From Triatoma infestans (taxonomy: Eukaryota; Arthropoda; Insecta; Hemiptera; Reduviidae): a stretch of 64,000 nucleotides of DNA. The translations under genes were made by a program, and so were the position numbers. How positions within the stretch are numbered: the first letter of the stretch is position 1; each line of letters begins with the position of its first letter. This document shows positions 21,439 through 32,375 of this stretch, piece by piece. Location of the stretch: the NCBI GenBank assembly GCA_011037195.1, contig JAAEAF010002533.1, positions 32,904-96,903 of the forward strand. Reading direction: 5' to 3'. Below the pieces are notes generated by a model that worked only from the letters and a program-made list of their open reading frames with translations, was not told the origin of the DNA and did no database searches.

Positions 21439-22370
21439 CGAGGCATGTCCAGTAAGTAAGTGTACTGATTTGTTGTAAGTTACAAAAATTTTTATTTGAA
21501 CAAAAAAATTACCTGGTTACATTAGTACATATGTAAGCTATTTTTCGACATAGTCACCATTCCTCTCAATGCAGGTGGTGAACCGGGGTATTAATTTTTT
21601 GATGCCTTCCTCGAAGTAGTTTCCCGCCAACCCCTTCGTCCAATTCTCTCCATCTCCCCTTCACCTCCTCGTCGGTTGAAAACCTTTTTCCACCCATGTG
21701 CAGCTTCAGGGAGGTAAAGAGATAGTAATCTGAAGGTGCTAGGGCAGGGGAATGCGCGAAATGCACGAGGCAAGCAGTTCCTCGTGGCGTTGGCAGTGTG
21801 TGGTCTGGTATTGTCGTGCAGCAGGCAGATCCCTTTGTCAGCATGCCTCTCCTTTTGTTCTGAATCGCCTTCCGCAATGTTTTTAGGGTCTCACAGTATC
21901 TTGCAGAGTTGATGTTCTCCTCTTGAGGCATATATTCAATTAAAATTATGCCTTGACAGTCCCAAAACACGGATGCCATGATTTTCTTGGCTGAAATTGT
22001 GGTTTTGAACTTTTTGCCGGAGGGTGAAGAGGTGTGACGCCACTGTTGAGACTGCCTTTTGGTTTCAGGTGTGAAGTGTGCAACCCAAGTTTCATCTCCA
22101 GTAATGATGGCGCGGAGAAATTCATCTCCATGGAGTTTGTAGCGTGTCAAAAACTCTTGCCCGGCCTCGCGTATTTCACATTTGGCGGGAGATTGGATTG
22201 ACATTTTTCACGAAACGTATTGTCGCGTCGACAGTTCTCAACGTACTGACCTCGAACCGGTCTCGTTGCGGAGGGGAGGAAACAGGCTACACGACAGTGT
22301 AGCCAACATGTCGAAAACGAAATCCCTCCGGCCGTGAGAGCCTCAGTACACTAACCTACTGGACAAGCCC
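21439..22370 (-). mobile_element. Mariner-family element, deleted copy
   Basis: Terminal inverted repeats of about 28 bp: GTCCAGTAAGTAAGTGTACTG near the left end and the complement of GTCCAGTAGGTTAGTGTACTG at the right. It lies next to TA-rich LTR sequence, consistent with a TA target. It is about 930 bp long, whereas intact mariners are about 1.3 kb; the N-terminal helix-turn-helix region of the transposase is missing between 22205 and the right TIR. Confidence 0.88.
21566..22204 (-). pseudogene. Mariner transposase, truncated and frameshifted
   Basis: Catalytic-domain fragment of about 212 residues. The first DDE/D block ITGDETWV (D at about residue 36) and FTPETKRQSQQW are typical mariner. 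The third block survives as SPALAPSDYYLF (about residues 150-162). The region that should hold the second aspartate reads through a frameshift (about residues 125-140) and lost its HDNARPH-type motif; the expected sequence is in another frame. The N-terminal DNA-binding domains are absent. Cannot encode an active transposase. Confidence 0.9.
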
Positions 22371-22448
22371 TTTTTACTAACCCGCTCGTGCTACACCAAC
22401 TACCTCTACAAACATACAACAATAACACCATACCAAACACATTTCAAT

Positions 22449-22736
22449 ATTCTCCTCCCGCCTTACTTACTCAATAAAATCGTAAAATATATAATTGTGT
22501 TTTTTTTTAAGTCCAAGTTATCAGTTTGTGTCTTCAATATATTTCATCATTCACTACTACCAACATTCTAAAACAAGTAAAATAAATTTAAAGTTTGAAA
22601 ATATAAGTTAAATAAAATTTTTTGTTTCGATAAACCAATGACAAACAAAAACAAAAAAATCTAATGAATTCCCTCTCCATCACCCCACCAAAAAAATAAG
22701 TTTACCATTTTAAACTTTTTTTTATTTCTCTTATTT

Positions 22737-22771
<35 letters not shown>

Positions 22772-24510
22772 ACTTGAGATGGATATTTCTTTTGAAGAGT
22801 TTAGAAATACAATTTATTATGGATATATATATATGGGGGGGGGACGAGATAGAAGAACAGTTTGGAAGATTCCATCAAAGTATATGTATATCTATCTATC
22901 TGCATGGCATAAACCTAATGTAAACTTATCCTTAACTTAGCCATGTTATAGACGGTTAGACCGCATTACAACCAAGCCTTATGATATTTTCCCCAAGTTA
23001 ATTTACATTTCAATAAGGTTTAAGAGGGTTTTTTGTTTGTTTTTTTTTTTTCTATAAAAGAAAATATGTTTGAAATACAAGGAAAAAACTTAGCGAGAAA
23101 GTGAGAGAAAAAAACGAAGTAATTTGTTTACATTGCCAATCTTTGTCTTGAATTTAGCCATAAAAAAAAAAAATGCGCTCGTACTTCACTGAAATAAATT
23201 TTTTAGAAAGCCATCACTTATAATTTTTTTTTTAATTAAAAAAAAGAATCAGAATAAAATTGAATTCTTCTCTTAACAGATTTCAAATAAATTATTTGTA
23301 GTAAATATTTAAAATTTAAAAAAAAATCGTCAAAAATCGTTAGAGCTACTTTCAAAAAAATAAAAAATAAAAATAAAAAACGAAAAACTTACAAACCTAT
23401 CTACTCAATAAAATAACATTTCCGGTTGATGGAGAATTTTATCTGGCTGGGTTTATGTACAAACTAACGATCCGTGTTCCCGTGGGCGGATACGTAGAGC
23501 TTTACAATATACTTTACAATATATAAATCAAATAAAATATATTGATAAATCAGATAAAAATCCAAGGCCAGTATTGGGATCGATCGAACCACAATTCATA
23601 TGGAAATGGTGGTTACAGGAAATGATGGTGAATTGATGAACACACACAAACTGACAGTTTAGTCAAAATTTATTTTTTAACAATTTATTTAGTGAATAAG
23701 AAAAGAGTAGGTAAATATAGGATTGAGTGACTAAGCGGAGTGCTATGATGAATGCAGTAGAATGGTTTTGCGTTGGCTGATGTGGTAACTTGAAGAACGA
23801 GCAATGTGGTTTAGTTACAGGCTCTTAATTGTTCTAATCGTGGGGATCAGTTAGTGTGGCTAAAGTTTGGTGAAGTTTTCCAAAGCTATTGTTGAGACTT
23901 TCAATTTGTCAGAGTTGATGTGGCAACAGCTTTTATTGCTCGTAGCTCTTAATGGAAGCTAGAGATAGCTTAGTGGAATGTTGGCTGTCTAAATTAAAGC
24001 TCATTCACCAATATATTGTAGTGAGCGTAACAGGAGATGATGCATAGTTGAAGTGCAGTTGGAGGCCCAATGGTGATGCCTCGATACGACTGACTATGGA
24101 ACTATTGAATCCAGCTTTTGTATGGCGGATTTGCTGGTTTGATTCTATTATTAACCTAAGAAGGCGGTCCACGTCTAACCACTTAACTTTCCTGGCGCTT
24201 GGATCAAATGATGGAACGTGCAATAATGATCTATATTATTGGAATTATAAAAATTCCTTTTCAACCAATAGAAACTGCCCTCCAATTGTTACAACAATCA
24301 CCCAGTATAATTAGCCATTGGCATGACCATTTGGATATAATATTGCTGACAATAATTCTGGCATTTCCAAGGCTCACAGTCTGATAGACATTCAGGTACC
24401 TTCGCATAATTATTCAAGATTAATTGAGTTCGGCTGTACTATCCGCACTGATTGGATGAGAGTTCATCAAGGGTTGTTTGACAATGATATTTTTATGAAG
24501 CAATTTAAAA
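22449..24510. other. AT-rich region, mostly featureless
   Basis: Holds an (AT)n/(GTAT)n microsatellite at 22738-22771. Bases 24385-24520 include an open segment reading AHSLIDIQVPSHNYSRL and onward that looks protein-like, but I do not recognise it. No supported gene. Confidence 0.45.
22738..22771. repeat. (AT)n / (GTAT)n microsatellite
   Basis: Alternating AT dinucleotides followed by three GTAT units. Confidence 0.9.
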
Positions 24511-24848
24511 TGTTTTATTGCAAAATTTGATAATATATAAAATACCTACGTAGGGAAAATTAGTAAAAGAAAAATTCTAAATTAGGTTTTAAATAGAAAT
24601 AATTAACTATAAACAATTAGCCAATCACAGTGTAGAAGTGAAGGTGTCAAATATGGGCGTGGTCAATATGATAATTGTAAGTTTCTGATTGGTCTAACAA
24701 CACCCACATTTCACACCTTCACTTCTACACTCTGATTGGTTAATTTTTTGAAGCTAATTATTTCTTTGAGAAAACTAGTTTAGAATTTTTTTTTTTACTA
24801 GTTTTCCCTTCATAGGTATTTTATAAATTATTAAATTGTGCAACAAAA
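24511..24848. mobile_element. Foldback MITE-like palindrome
   Basis: Inverted arms of about 150 bp. The left arm runs from 24511 through CCAATCACAGTGTAGAAGTG to about 24665; the right arm runs from about 24688 (CACCTTCACTTCTACACTCT) back to 24848. The spacer is about 22 bp. No coding capacity. Target duplication not evident. Confidence 0.8.
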
Positions 24849-25276
24849 ATTTTTTTATCGAAAAAATGCAAAAAAAAAAATCAAGTAATAAAACATAATA
24901 ACTATTTTATATAATTAATGTTAGCTATAAAGAAAAAATTCAAAATTTTCAATCTATTGTTGAAAAAGATGCCAAAAGAGAATTAGGCTGAAAATGTAAG
25001 TCCACCATTTAGTATTTGGCCGTTTATACTAGTGGGATAAAATAAAATTGATGTTAAATACTCAGAAATATTACCTCCAAAAAATTTTAAATAATTTTTT
25101 ATTTATTAATTTATTAAGTCTAAAGAAAATCGTTGGAGCCGTGTAAGAGAAAATAGAAAACTGAAATGTACTTTTCAGTAAAAAAAAGAACTTTCGGTCA
25201 TCCGATTTTCTTCAAACTCGGAATTTCGACAACATATTTAATTCTAATTCAATTTACGTTATAGGTAACATAACCC

Positions 25277-25671
25277 CTAAGTACCTAGGGGTGACTTTTG
25301 ATAGTAAACACATTGAATCAACTGTTAATAAGGCCACTGGCGCCCTCATGATATGTAGGAGGATGGCGGGCAAATCCTGGGGATGCCCCCTGAGAATCCT
25401 ACGGTGGATGTACACCATGATGGTGAGACCAGTTATCACCTATGGCGCGGTGGCTTGGTTTAGGAAGACCAAAGAAGTATCGGTCAGGAAAACTCTTGAC
25501 AAGGTACAGCGGCTCGCATGCTTATGCATGACGGGGGCTATGAGGACTTGCCCCACTGCCGGGATGGAGGTTATCCTCAATCTGTCACCTTTGTACCTAG
25601 TGGTAGAAAGGGCGGCGAAGGGGGCTCTTCTTAGGATCTCCAGGAGTGGTGCAGGAGGGGGGAAGGGCTGA
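25277..25671 (+). pseudogene. LINE RT C-terminal (thumb) segment
   Basis: Starts within the PKYLGVTFD box just downstream of the missing catalytic core. It then carries LRWMYTMMVRPVITYGAVAW, the conserved RT thumb/connection block of RNase H-bearing LINEs, and a KTLDKVQRLACLCMTGAMR...PTAGMEVILNL segment. It ends at 25671 by frameshift in a G-run near 25655-25665; the next open segment continues the same protein. Confidence 0.85.
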
Positions 25672-25682
25672 GGGTTAGAGAG

Positions 25683-26669
25683 TTGGTATTCTCACCTTTG
25701 GGCTCCCCCATCTGGCACCTTCCTAGGGACGGTATGAGTAAGAGGTACAGCTTCACTAAAAATTTTTCGTCGAAGCTACGGTTCAAGAGTGAGTGGAGCG
25801 AGGGATCCGCTCTGTTGGGCATCAAGGAACATGCCATTAAATGGTATACTGATGGGTCGAAGACCCTCGAGGGGACTGGGGCGGGGGTGGTTGGTCCAAG
25901 GATCAAGCACTCGGAACCCATGGGTAAATTTCCCAGCATCTTCCAGGCGGAGATATACGCTATCGGAAGATGTGTTCAATTTAACCTCGATAGGGGATAC
26001 AGGAATCAGGAGATTGTAATCCTTTCTGATAGTCAAGCAGCCATTGGAGCTCTGGGTGCACCAGTCATTAACTCTAAAATGGTTTGGGAATGCCTAGATA
26101 AACTTAACGATCTGGGCAGCAGGAACAAAGTTGCACTCTGGTGGGTGCCGGGGCATGTTGGCATTGAAGGGAAAGAGATGGCCGACGCCCTGGCCAAGAC
26201 AGGCGCTATGACCCCACTTCTGGGGCCGGAACCTTTTTGTGGGATTAGCGACCAGTTTCTGTTAGAGGAACTTAGGAAGGAGGAGGAGACGAAGAGATCT
26301 CAACTCTGGTACTCCCTCCCCGGGTTGCGGCAGGCCAAGATCTGCTTGGGAAATTATAACCAACGGAGGTCGGAGGCCTGCATTGGATTGAGTAAGAACA
26401 AGCTCCGCGTACTTACGGGTTTCCTCACGGGGCATTGCCGACTTAGAGGACACCTGGTGAAGCTGGGCTTGGAAAGTGACAGCTCATGCAGATTCTGTGG
26501 GGAGTTGGAGGAAACTCCAATACATCTCCTAACAGACTGCGAGGCTGCCACTCAGAGAAGGTTCAGGAACCTGGGCAGCTACCAGGTGGAGGAGGGGGAC
26601 ATACCCTCTCTAGAGCCCGTAAGGGTATTAGGATTCCTCAGGGATCTTAACCTGATGGAGGTATTGTAG
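25683..26669 (+). CDS. LINE RNase H and C-terminal zinc-knuckle domain
   Basis: Open for 328 codons. RNase H catalytic residues are all visible: D in KWYTDGSKT (about residue 57), E in FQAEIYAIGR (about 90), D in ILSDSQAAIGAL (about 118) and D in EMADALAKTG (about 169), with the WWVPGHVGIEG histidine block at about 153. The C-terminal part has CRFCGELEETPIHLLTDC (about 285-302), the CCHC-like knuckle that ends many R1/I-clade proteins. The Met at 25683 is only the first in frame; the protein really continues from the upstream segment across a frameshift. It is the best-preserved coding domain in the window, but it lacks an RT core and cannot mobilise itself. Confidence 0.88.
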   Translation: MVFSPLGSPIWHLPRDGMSKRYSFTKNFSSKLRFKSEWSEGSALLGIKEHAIKWYTDGSKTLEGTGAGVVGPRIKHSEPMGKFPSIFQAEIYAIGRCVQFNLDRGYRNQEIVILSDSQAAIGALGAPVINSKMVWECLDKLNDLGSRNKVALWWVPGHVGIEGKEMADALAKTGAMTPLLGPEPFCGISDQFLLEELRKEEETKRSQLWYSLPGLRQAKICLGNYNQRRSEACIGLSKNKLRVLTGFLTGHCRLRGHLVKLGLESDSSCRFCGELEETPIHLLTDCEAATQRRFRNLGSYQVEEGDIPSLEPVRVLGFLRDLNLMEVL

Positions 26670-26984
26670 AACGGATGTTCAACTGGGCATCCGTTCGGGT
26701 GCTATGGGCAGGCCTGTGGCACCCAGGGGGCATAGCACAATAGACCTGATTAGGTCGCAGTGCGTTGGGCCCCCGATTAATAATAAAAAAAAAAAAAAAA
26801 AAAAAACATAACCCTACCCTCCCCAAAATTGTCCTTAAATGAATTTTGCCCGAAATCTTTGTGTCTGATGCGGTTGGTAGTACCTAAACAGAATACCAAG
26901 TTTAAGCTTCCTGCAACTTTACTTTTTTAAGATATTCTTTTCACACACATACACACGAAAACTATTTTCTAAAATCTAGTATTT

Positions 26985-27110
26985 TATCCGTCATAGCATG
27001 CATATTCATTTTGTTCCCAACCGGTTTCAGATTTTCATCCAACGTCAAAGCAAATTCACCAAGTTCGTCTAGAGTGTTCACTTCAACGTAATGTTTCTGT
27101 TACACTCACA
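26985..27110 (-). mobile_element. HHR2 element, single arm
   Basis: Left-type arm of hammerhead family 2: TATTTTATCCGTCATAGCATG, the CCGGTTTCAG-ATTTTCATCC block, then GCAAATTCACCAAGTTCGTC and the ACTTCAACGTAATGTTTCTG middle also seen at 60.04 kb. The minus-strand ribozyme core is mutated (TTGACGT for CTGANGA). No inverted partner. Confidence 0.65.
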
Positions 27111-27359
27111 CTTGTTGGTTTGTTGGTTGTATATATGCGCGGGAGGTTATAAGGTTATGTTACTATGTATGGGTGCTTATTGACAAAATGGAATTATTAT
27201 AAATTATGATTAGACATTAGAAAATAGTGCATAATAAATAGCATGTTTTGAAGAATACTTTATAATTAAATTTTAATAGTGTTATTAAGTATGCTCAGTG
27301 TTTTATCAAGTCATTTTTATTAGGGGGAGGGGGATAAGTTATTTCAGGAGTATACTGTA

Positions 27360-27935
27360 GAATAAGAATAGATAAATTCTTCAGATGCTCTATCACTTTA
27401 GCCCACAAATACATTAACACTATTAACAAATTATACACCAAACTTAAGACCCTACTCCCGACAAATTACAATCAGATCTCGTTTACCAGATAGACTGTAC
27501 ACAATGTCCAGCTGTTTATGTTGGTCAAGCTACACAATACTTAAAAAATAGAATGTACCAACATGAATACAACTGCAAAAATAAAAAAGAAAAGGACAAC
27601 ATTACTGCACTGACGAAACATTTTAGGTGGAAAATAATCATAAATTTGATTTTTCTAAAACAAAAATATTAGCAAAAAAAAAAACTAACAGGAAAAAAGA
27701 AAACAACAATAAATGATATATATCAAAAGAAATAAATTTTCTGTTAATTTTCGTAATGATACTATGAAATTATCAGCGTTGTATAACGGTTTTTTTCAAA
27801 ACATGACCTTCTAGAATTCTCTTTCACCTACCCCACCCATAAAAATTTCCTCTAATCCCTTTCACTTGCCTATTCAAACCACATTACTTTCTGTAGATGA
27901 TTTAAGACAAGACACTAGTAACTTTTAATTTTCCT
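27360..27935 (+). pseudogene. Penelope-like element: GIY-YIG endonuclease remnant
   Basis: From 27473 the plus strand reads SDLVYQIDCTQCPAVYVGQ, the zinc-binding CX2C just before the GIY-YIG core (VYVGQ at 27514-27528). LKNRMYQHEYNC and ITALTKHF follow, the spacing of the C-terminal endonuclease of Penelope-like elements. A frameshift at about 27625 shifts into HKFDFSKTKILA. The upstream RT domain is absent apart from a stretch in another frame (27405-27470). Dead, but diagnostic of a Penelope-like family in this genome. Confidence 0.8.
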
Positions 27936-28145
27936 TCTTATGTTTCTGCAATGTAACAAATGTGTAAGTTTAAAAATTCTGTCTCAATATCTTCACGACT
28001 TTCTATAATGTAAGTTTAAGAATATTTTTTTTTTTAAATGTCCTCTTTTTTTTGTTTGTTTTTGTTTTTGTAATATTTGTTTTTGTATTGGTTACAGTAA
28101 TATTAATGCATTGTTGTTCCTCATTCTATTGTTTTTTTTTTCGAT

Positions 28146-28192
28146 TAAAGCCATGATAAAGACAGGAAACTCTGTCGAAACGTTGGCATAAT
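28146..28192 (+). ncRNA. Hammerhead-like motif at Penelope-like 3' end (degenerate)
   Basis: CATGATAAA then GACAG-GAAACT-CTGTC (perfect 5-bp helix II at 28161-28165 and 28172-28176), GAAAC, GTTGGC. This is the layout of the minimal hammerheads found in Penelope-like elements, with the core decayed from CUGANGA. It lies about 200 bp downstream of the GIY-YIG remnant. Confidence 0.5.
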
Positions 28193-28409
28193 TGATTTTT
28201 TTTTTTTTTTGACCGATCCTCACCAAATTTCTTCATAACATAATTCATTAACAGTCCACAAATTCTTTTATATTAAGAATAGATATGTTTGAAGAAAGGC
28301 AATGCAAAGTTTACGGACAGTCAAAAGCTTGTACAAGCAGGGTTAATACAAGAAAATATGTAAGTAAATTTATATGTAAGAAGGTTAACAGCAAATTGGA
28401 AATATTTTC

Positions 28410-28520
28410 TAAAAACCATTTTTTTGGACTCAAGGGACCTCAAAACTTATATTTTTTTTGGTGAAAACTCAATTTCATAAATCTGGCACGATCGCAACTA
28501 CTTATTAGTAAGAGACATTA
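28410..28520 (+). repeat. Family X fragment (3' end)
   Basis: CTAAAAACCATTTTTTTGGA then GGGACCTCAAAAC and the GGTGAAAACTCAATTTC block, ending near a TTAGTAAGAG terminus. Confidence 0.75.
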
Positions 28521-28874
28521 AAAATGCATATATGTATATATAAAACGAAGAGTCATTATTATTATTTTTATTGACAAAATTAATCATTCATAAAAATGTG
28601 ATAAAAAACTAATATAATTTTTTATATTCACCTATTGGGAAATTAATAAAAAATGTAATTTAAATATTATACATTTTTATCACAAAAGTTTAAGGCTCAG
28701 TAATTAAAAAAGATAATTACATAAGAAGAAATTGCATAAAATAGAAGAGAGATTATAAACAGAAAATATTATTTATCTTTATCTACCCACCCACATAACA
28801 CAAACAAAAAGTACATAGTGCTATTATACATAAAAATAAAGGAAAAGCTGTAATTTCAAACAGTATTACATGCA

Positions 28875-28915
<41 letters not shown>

Positions 28916-29164
28916 CTTGAATTTATGAGTTTCCTTTTTGTTTTATTCACTAAAATAATAAAAATGTATCACTTTCCGGTTTGCATAGGGATGTTTCTGT
29001 ATCATGTTTTTATTATGTATAACCTTCCTTCTTATAGGTTATTTTTATTTTTTATTTTTTTATTCACTTTAATATAATCATCTTTATGATGAACAATAAT
29101 TACGGTATTATGAGTTATGAGTAGATTTTTTTTTTTATGTTAACCATACTACATTACAAAAAAA
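28521..29164. other. AT-rich stretch with (TA)n
   Basis: No gene seen. A (TA)n microsatellite lies at 28877-28912. Confidence 0.55.
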
Positions 29165-30645
29165 AAATAATAATCTAGTGTGGAACACTCACACAACTTT
29201 CTCTTACTCTAATTCTCAAAATTATAATTGACAAATTGTATAGTTAGTGTATTAAATTTAATGGAATTCGTCGAAAACTGAAAAAAAAAAAACTGTACAC
29301 TAAAAAGCGCACTTCTGGTTTACTAATTTCCTTGAAACTCGGCAATTTTGGCCATCTATTTGTTTCTAATCAATTTTGTTTGGATGATAGAATTGTATAA
29401 TCAACTATTATAGCACTTTAGAGAAAAACATAACCCCACAACTCCCTTAAAAGTGCCGTTAAAATGACTTAGCCAGGAGAAATGTTACAGTTGAATGTGC
29501 AGTTGATGTATACCATGTTTGAAAAAAATCGTTGGTGCCATTTTTGAGAAAATCACAAAAAATTTAAAAAAAAAAAAAGTAAAGTGGTACATCCGGTTGA
29601 GGAATTTTGACAGATAACGTAGTGGAGATACCATGGTGATACCTAAACGGAATATCAAGTTTCAACTTGATTTTGAGCTCTACTGTTTACATACAAACAT
29701 ACTGTAGTGGAATCGATTATCGGATTCCAGAGGTATGAAGTCAGATGTCTTGAAGAGGGATTTATTAGACGGAAGTTAGTTTAGTGATTTTAGAGAGTTA
29801 TTACTAGAAATACTAAACACTGAATTTACAAAATAGACTATATTTTTACAATAATTTGAATGTGTGAAATGGTAACTACAATTAATATGAACTGTTAGAA
29901 ATAAATAAATAATTTAAAGAGATAAACAAAAACTAATTTAAAATGATTAAAATAAATAAAACTATGAAATGTTTGATAGAATAATTATAAGTTTAACCTT
30001 GTATAGGGACGTGCTCGTGGAACTCAAGTATCGCTGCTGCTCGTTGAAACTGTAATACTAATAATCGTAATGATAATACTGGTCCCCTCCTCCAGTGGCG
30101 CGAAGTTTATATTAGTATTACTCACACACTGTCAGGTGTGTAAGTAGTACTCACACTAAGACATCTCTCGTAGTATGCGACCTTGGCCAGGTCGGTGACT
30201 AGTGTGATTTAGGTCAGTGTGGCCAGCTTTGGCGACAGATGGCCGCCCACTGGTGATTTTCAAAGACTGGTAGCCTTGAATCGGCCAGGTGGCTTCTGTT
30301 CAATAATGATCCTTGTTTAAAAGGGTTTTATCGGTGCTTGTCTTTGATACTGATGTATCGACCCTTGTATTGAAAAGGCTTTTTGTTCGGCGCGGCCCTT
30401 GTCTTGAAGACAGCGGCCGGCTGGGCCACTAGTTATAAATTATCCTTTCTTCTTGTTATCTTTTGTGAAGATGGCGGCTGGCTGGAGCCACTTGACATTG
30501 TTATGACATTGATATGTCATTACAATACACACACACCATTTTCTAAAAACCCCTTTTTTTTGGACTCAGGGGACCTCGAAACAGATATTTCCAGTAAAAA
30601 CTCGATATCTAAAATTTGACACGATACAATACTTCCTCTTACTTG
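29165..30645 (+). repeat. Family X full-length copy, split by a solo LTR
   Basis: Begins with CACTCACACAACTTTCTCTT and ends with ACAATACTTCCTCTTACT. The 5' part (29165-29702) and 3' part (30525-30645) are colinear with the copy at 58085-59065 once the LTR at 29703-30524 is removed. Confidence 0.82.
29703..30524 (+). mobile_element. Solo LTR (LTR-B), 822 bp
   Basis: Starts TGTAGTGGAATCG, ends ATGTCATTACA, and is flanked by a perfect 4-bp duplication ATAC (29699-29702 and 30525-30528). The 5' region (GATGTCTTGAAGAGGG, GGAAGTTAGTT) matches the reverse complement of the LTR at 51711-52482. No internal coding sequence. Probable TATA-type region is not obvious on this copy. Confidence 0.85.
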
Positions 30646-31777
30646 ATGGGAGAGAATATAAAAATTTGGTGTAAAATACAAACTTTATTTGTCTTATCTA
30701 AATTTTAAAATATTAGTATATTTTGTCTATATTTCTACTTTTTCTTGTTACAGGTAAAAAGTGATAAATGGAAATTGGTCTGGGTATGTTTGTGTCTGTC
30801 AGTCAGTGAGGTTTTTTATCGATTTAATTATCGATATAAAAAAGCTTGTTTTGAGTTTCTATATTTCTTAGAAATTTGTTTGAAAACCATAAATTTAAAT
30901 GTGAAGAAGCAAAAGGAAACATTAGAAAGGAAAGAGACAGACGAAAAACCCGATTCCGTCAAAGAAGAGACGATCGAATACTTATTTTTTGAAAGAAATC
31001 GTGGAAATTAGTCAAAAACCCCCTTCTAATGAAGGCTCCAAAATGTAAAATGTAAATTGAGGAGCTGATTACTCACAAATGGCCAACAAAAAGCGCTACT
31101 ATCTTTTCATTAACAATCTTTCAACAGTTGACTTCTTGGCCGACACTTTGAAGAAGGTAGTATAATTTCTCAACTCTCTTGTATAAACCACCTGAACTAC
31201 TATAACCTGAATACTCAGCTTGCGCGCCATCCTATTAATTAACTAGGTACAGTAAATTAGTAATTAGTATGATCGATTTTCACCAAAACCTTTGTGCTTT
31301 ATAATCATGACTATTAAAGAGGCCAAATAACACGGAATTGGAACTAAGAGTAGTCGAATTGGGTTCTTGATTTATGCTTAAAGTGAGAGTGAATGTAAAA
31401 TATGAATGTAAATGTTGAAACAACCACACAATTTTCACAGTCTATTGGTCACAATTTATTTCAAATAATTCAATTTTTATAATAAATATTGAATAATCCT
31501 AATACGGTAGGTACCGTAAATTCTATTGAAGGGAAAGTTCAATGATAACCTGAATTCTGATTCCAGCGATATGTTTCTTACATACATATCACCATGAATA
31601 GTCCAATTGTCACCAGTTCTTCCCTTATATTTGGCAAAGAACTGAGCCAGTATAATAAGTACCTATGGTGTTGTGTAAAGTCTAAAAGATTTGCTTATTT
31701 TTGGATATATTGAGGCCCAGGAATAGGATTCGCTCAGCAGCCTTAGTAACTACTTCTGGAGTTTCCAACTTTGCATT
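30646..31777. other. Region without recognised gene
   Basis: A plus open frame at 30745-31011 (88 codons, lysine-rich C-terminus) follows a splice-acceptor-like TTCTTGTTACAG at 30744-30755, but it has no recognisable domain. Otherwise AT-rich and featureless. Confidence 0.45.
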
Positions 31778-32020
31778 TGTAGTGCGAGCCGAATCGCTAA
31801 AGATTCATTGGATCCGAAGAACAAAGAATCAATTTAGTTAATCGCTAGCTAGGCCAAACCAGAGTGGGGGACTATATATAGAGCCGAGCAAGACCTACAG
31901 GGGGACAGTTTCACAACAGTTTGTGACTAGTTTACAACCAGTCAGCAACCTCCTACCACCTTCTCATCCCTCAGCCAGTCTGTCTCTATGTATATAATAT
32001 ATAACTCTCGCTACCTAACT
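31778..32020 (+). mobile_element. LTR-C, promoter-containing part
   Basis: Begins TGTAGTGCGAGCCGAATCGC and carries ATTGGATCCGAAGAACAAAG, which is homologous to the reverse complement of the LTR at 53396-53766. A good TATA box (ACTATATATAGAGCC at about 31871) is followed by the block GACAGTTTCACAACAGTTTG. The 3' edge runs into the SINE1-linked repeat near 32020. Confidence 0.65.
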
Positions 32021-32375
32021 TCTAACCCGCAAGGGGTGTCTGTTGCATGCAGTTACTTGGGGAGTAGCGACCCCACGGCTTACCACAGCTCAGTACTCCC
32101 ATGCACTTCATCAGAACAGTACACAATACACTTAAACTACATACACTCTACACTTTACAGACAAGGGCAAACACAGTAAACAAACTAGGGTCTCCGTCCC
32201 TAGTTAATTGGCAAAAGCCAAGGGAGAAGGAAGAGATTAGCTCGAATCCAGCAAGCTGCCCTTAGATTTTTTTCTTCCTAGGAGCTTCTACAACTCACTG
32301 TCCAGTGATGGGCAGTGTTATCTGTAGCTAGAGAACACTGCTTGGAGGCCGGAAGGCACAATAGATTGATTCTTC
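32021..32375 (+). mobile_element. SINE1 copy 2 with its upstream repeat
   Basis: 32021-32220 is the unit also found upstream of SINE1 at 9606-9835. The SINE follows (about 32221-32375), with an internal deletion joining the A-box start GATTAGCTC directly to the B-box end CGAATCCAGC, so the pol III promoter is lost. The body (AGCTTCTACAACTCACTGTC, GGAGGCCGG) is intact. Confidence 0.75.

Larger units (their letters stand above)
21023..22448 (+). mobile_element. LTR-A solo LTR, copy 3, split by a mariner
   Basis: Starts TGTAGTGG and ends ...ACATTTCA with near-identical 4-bp flanks (ATAC at 21019-21022, ATAT at 22449-22452). LTR sequence 21023-21438 and 22371-22448 is continuous once the mariner (21439-22370) is removed. 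Confidence 0.82.
25277..26805 (+). mobile_element. 5'-truncated LINE with RNase H (R1/I-like)
   Basis: 1.5-kb LINE 3' half bounded by the target duplication ACATAACCC (25268-25276 and 26806-26814) and ending in a ~22-nt poly(A) run. It encodes the RT thumb region and a complete RNase H domain; see the two coding entries. Part of the same family recurs at 34608-35190. Confidence 0.88.
25190..26900 (+). repeat. Family X repeat, copy split by a LINE
   Basis: Flanks 25190-25276 and 26806-26900 match consecutive parts of the ~1-kb family X unit (full copy at 58085-59065), including AAACTCGGAATTTCGACAAC on the left and TGAATTTTGCCCGA and ACCAAGTTTAAGC on the right. The two halves were separated by insertion of the LINE. 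Confidence 0.75.

Noticed and set aside
24385..24520. Protein-like open segment (AHSLIDIQVPSHNYSRL...)
   Set aside because: Could be a decayed element gene, but I cannot assign a family and the surrounding frames are closed.
26262..26551. Minus-strand open frames opposite the RNase H domain
   Set aside because: Shadow frames of the plus-strand LINE; no motifs.
30745..31011. 88-codon open frame after a splice-acceptor-like site
   Set aside because: No domain, no neighbouring exon, AT-biased composition; a chance frame is more likely. Transcript data would settle it.
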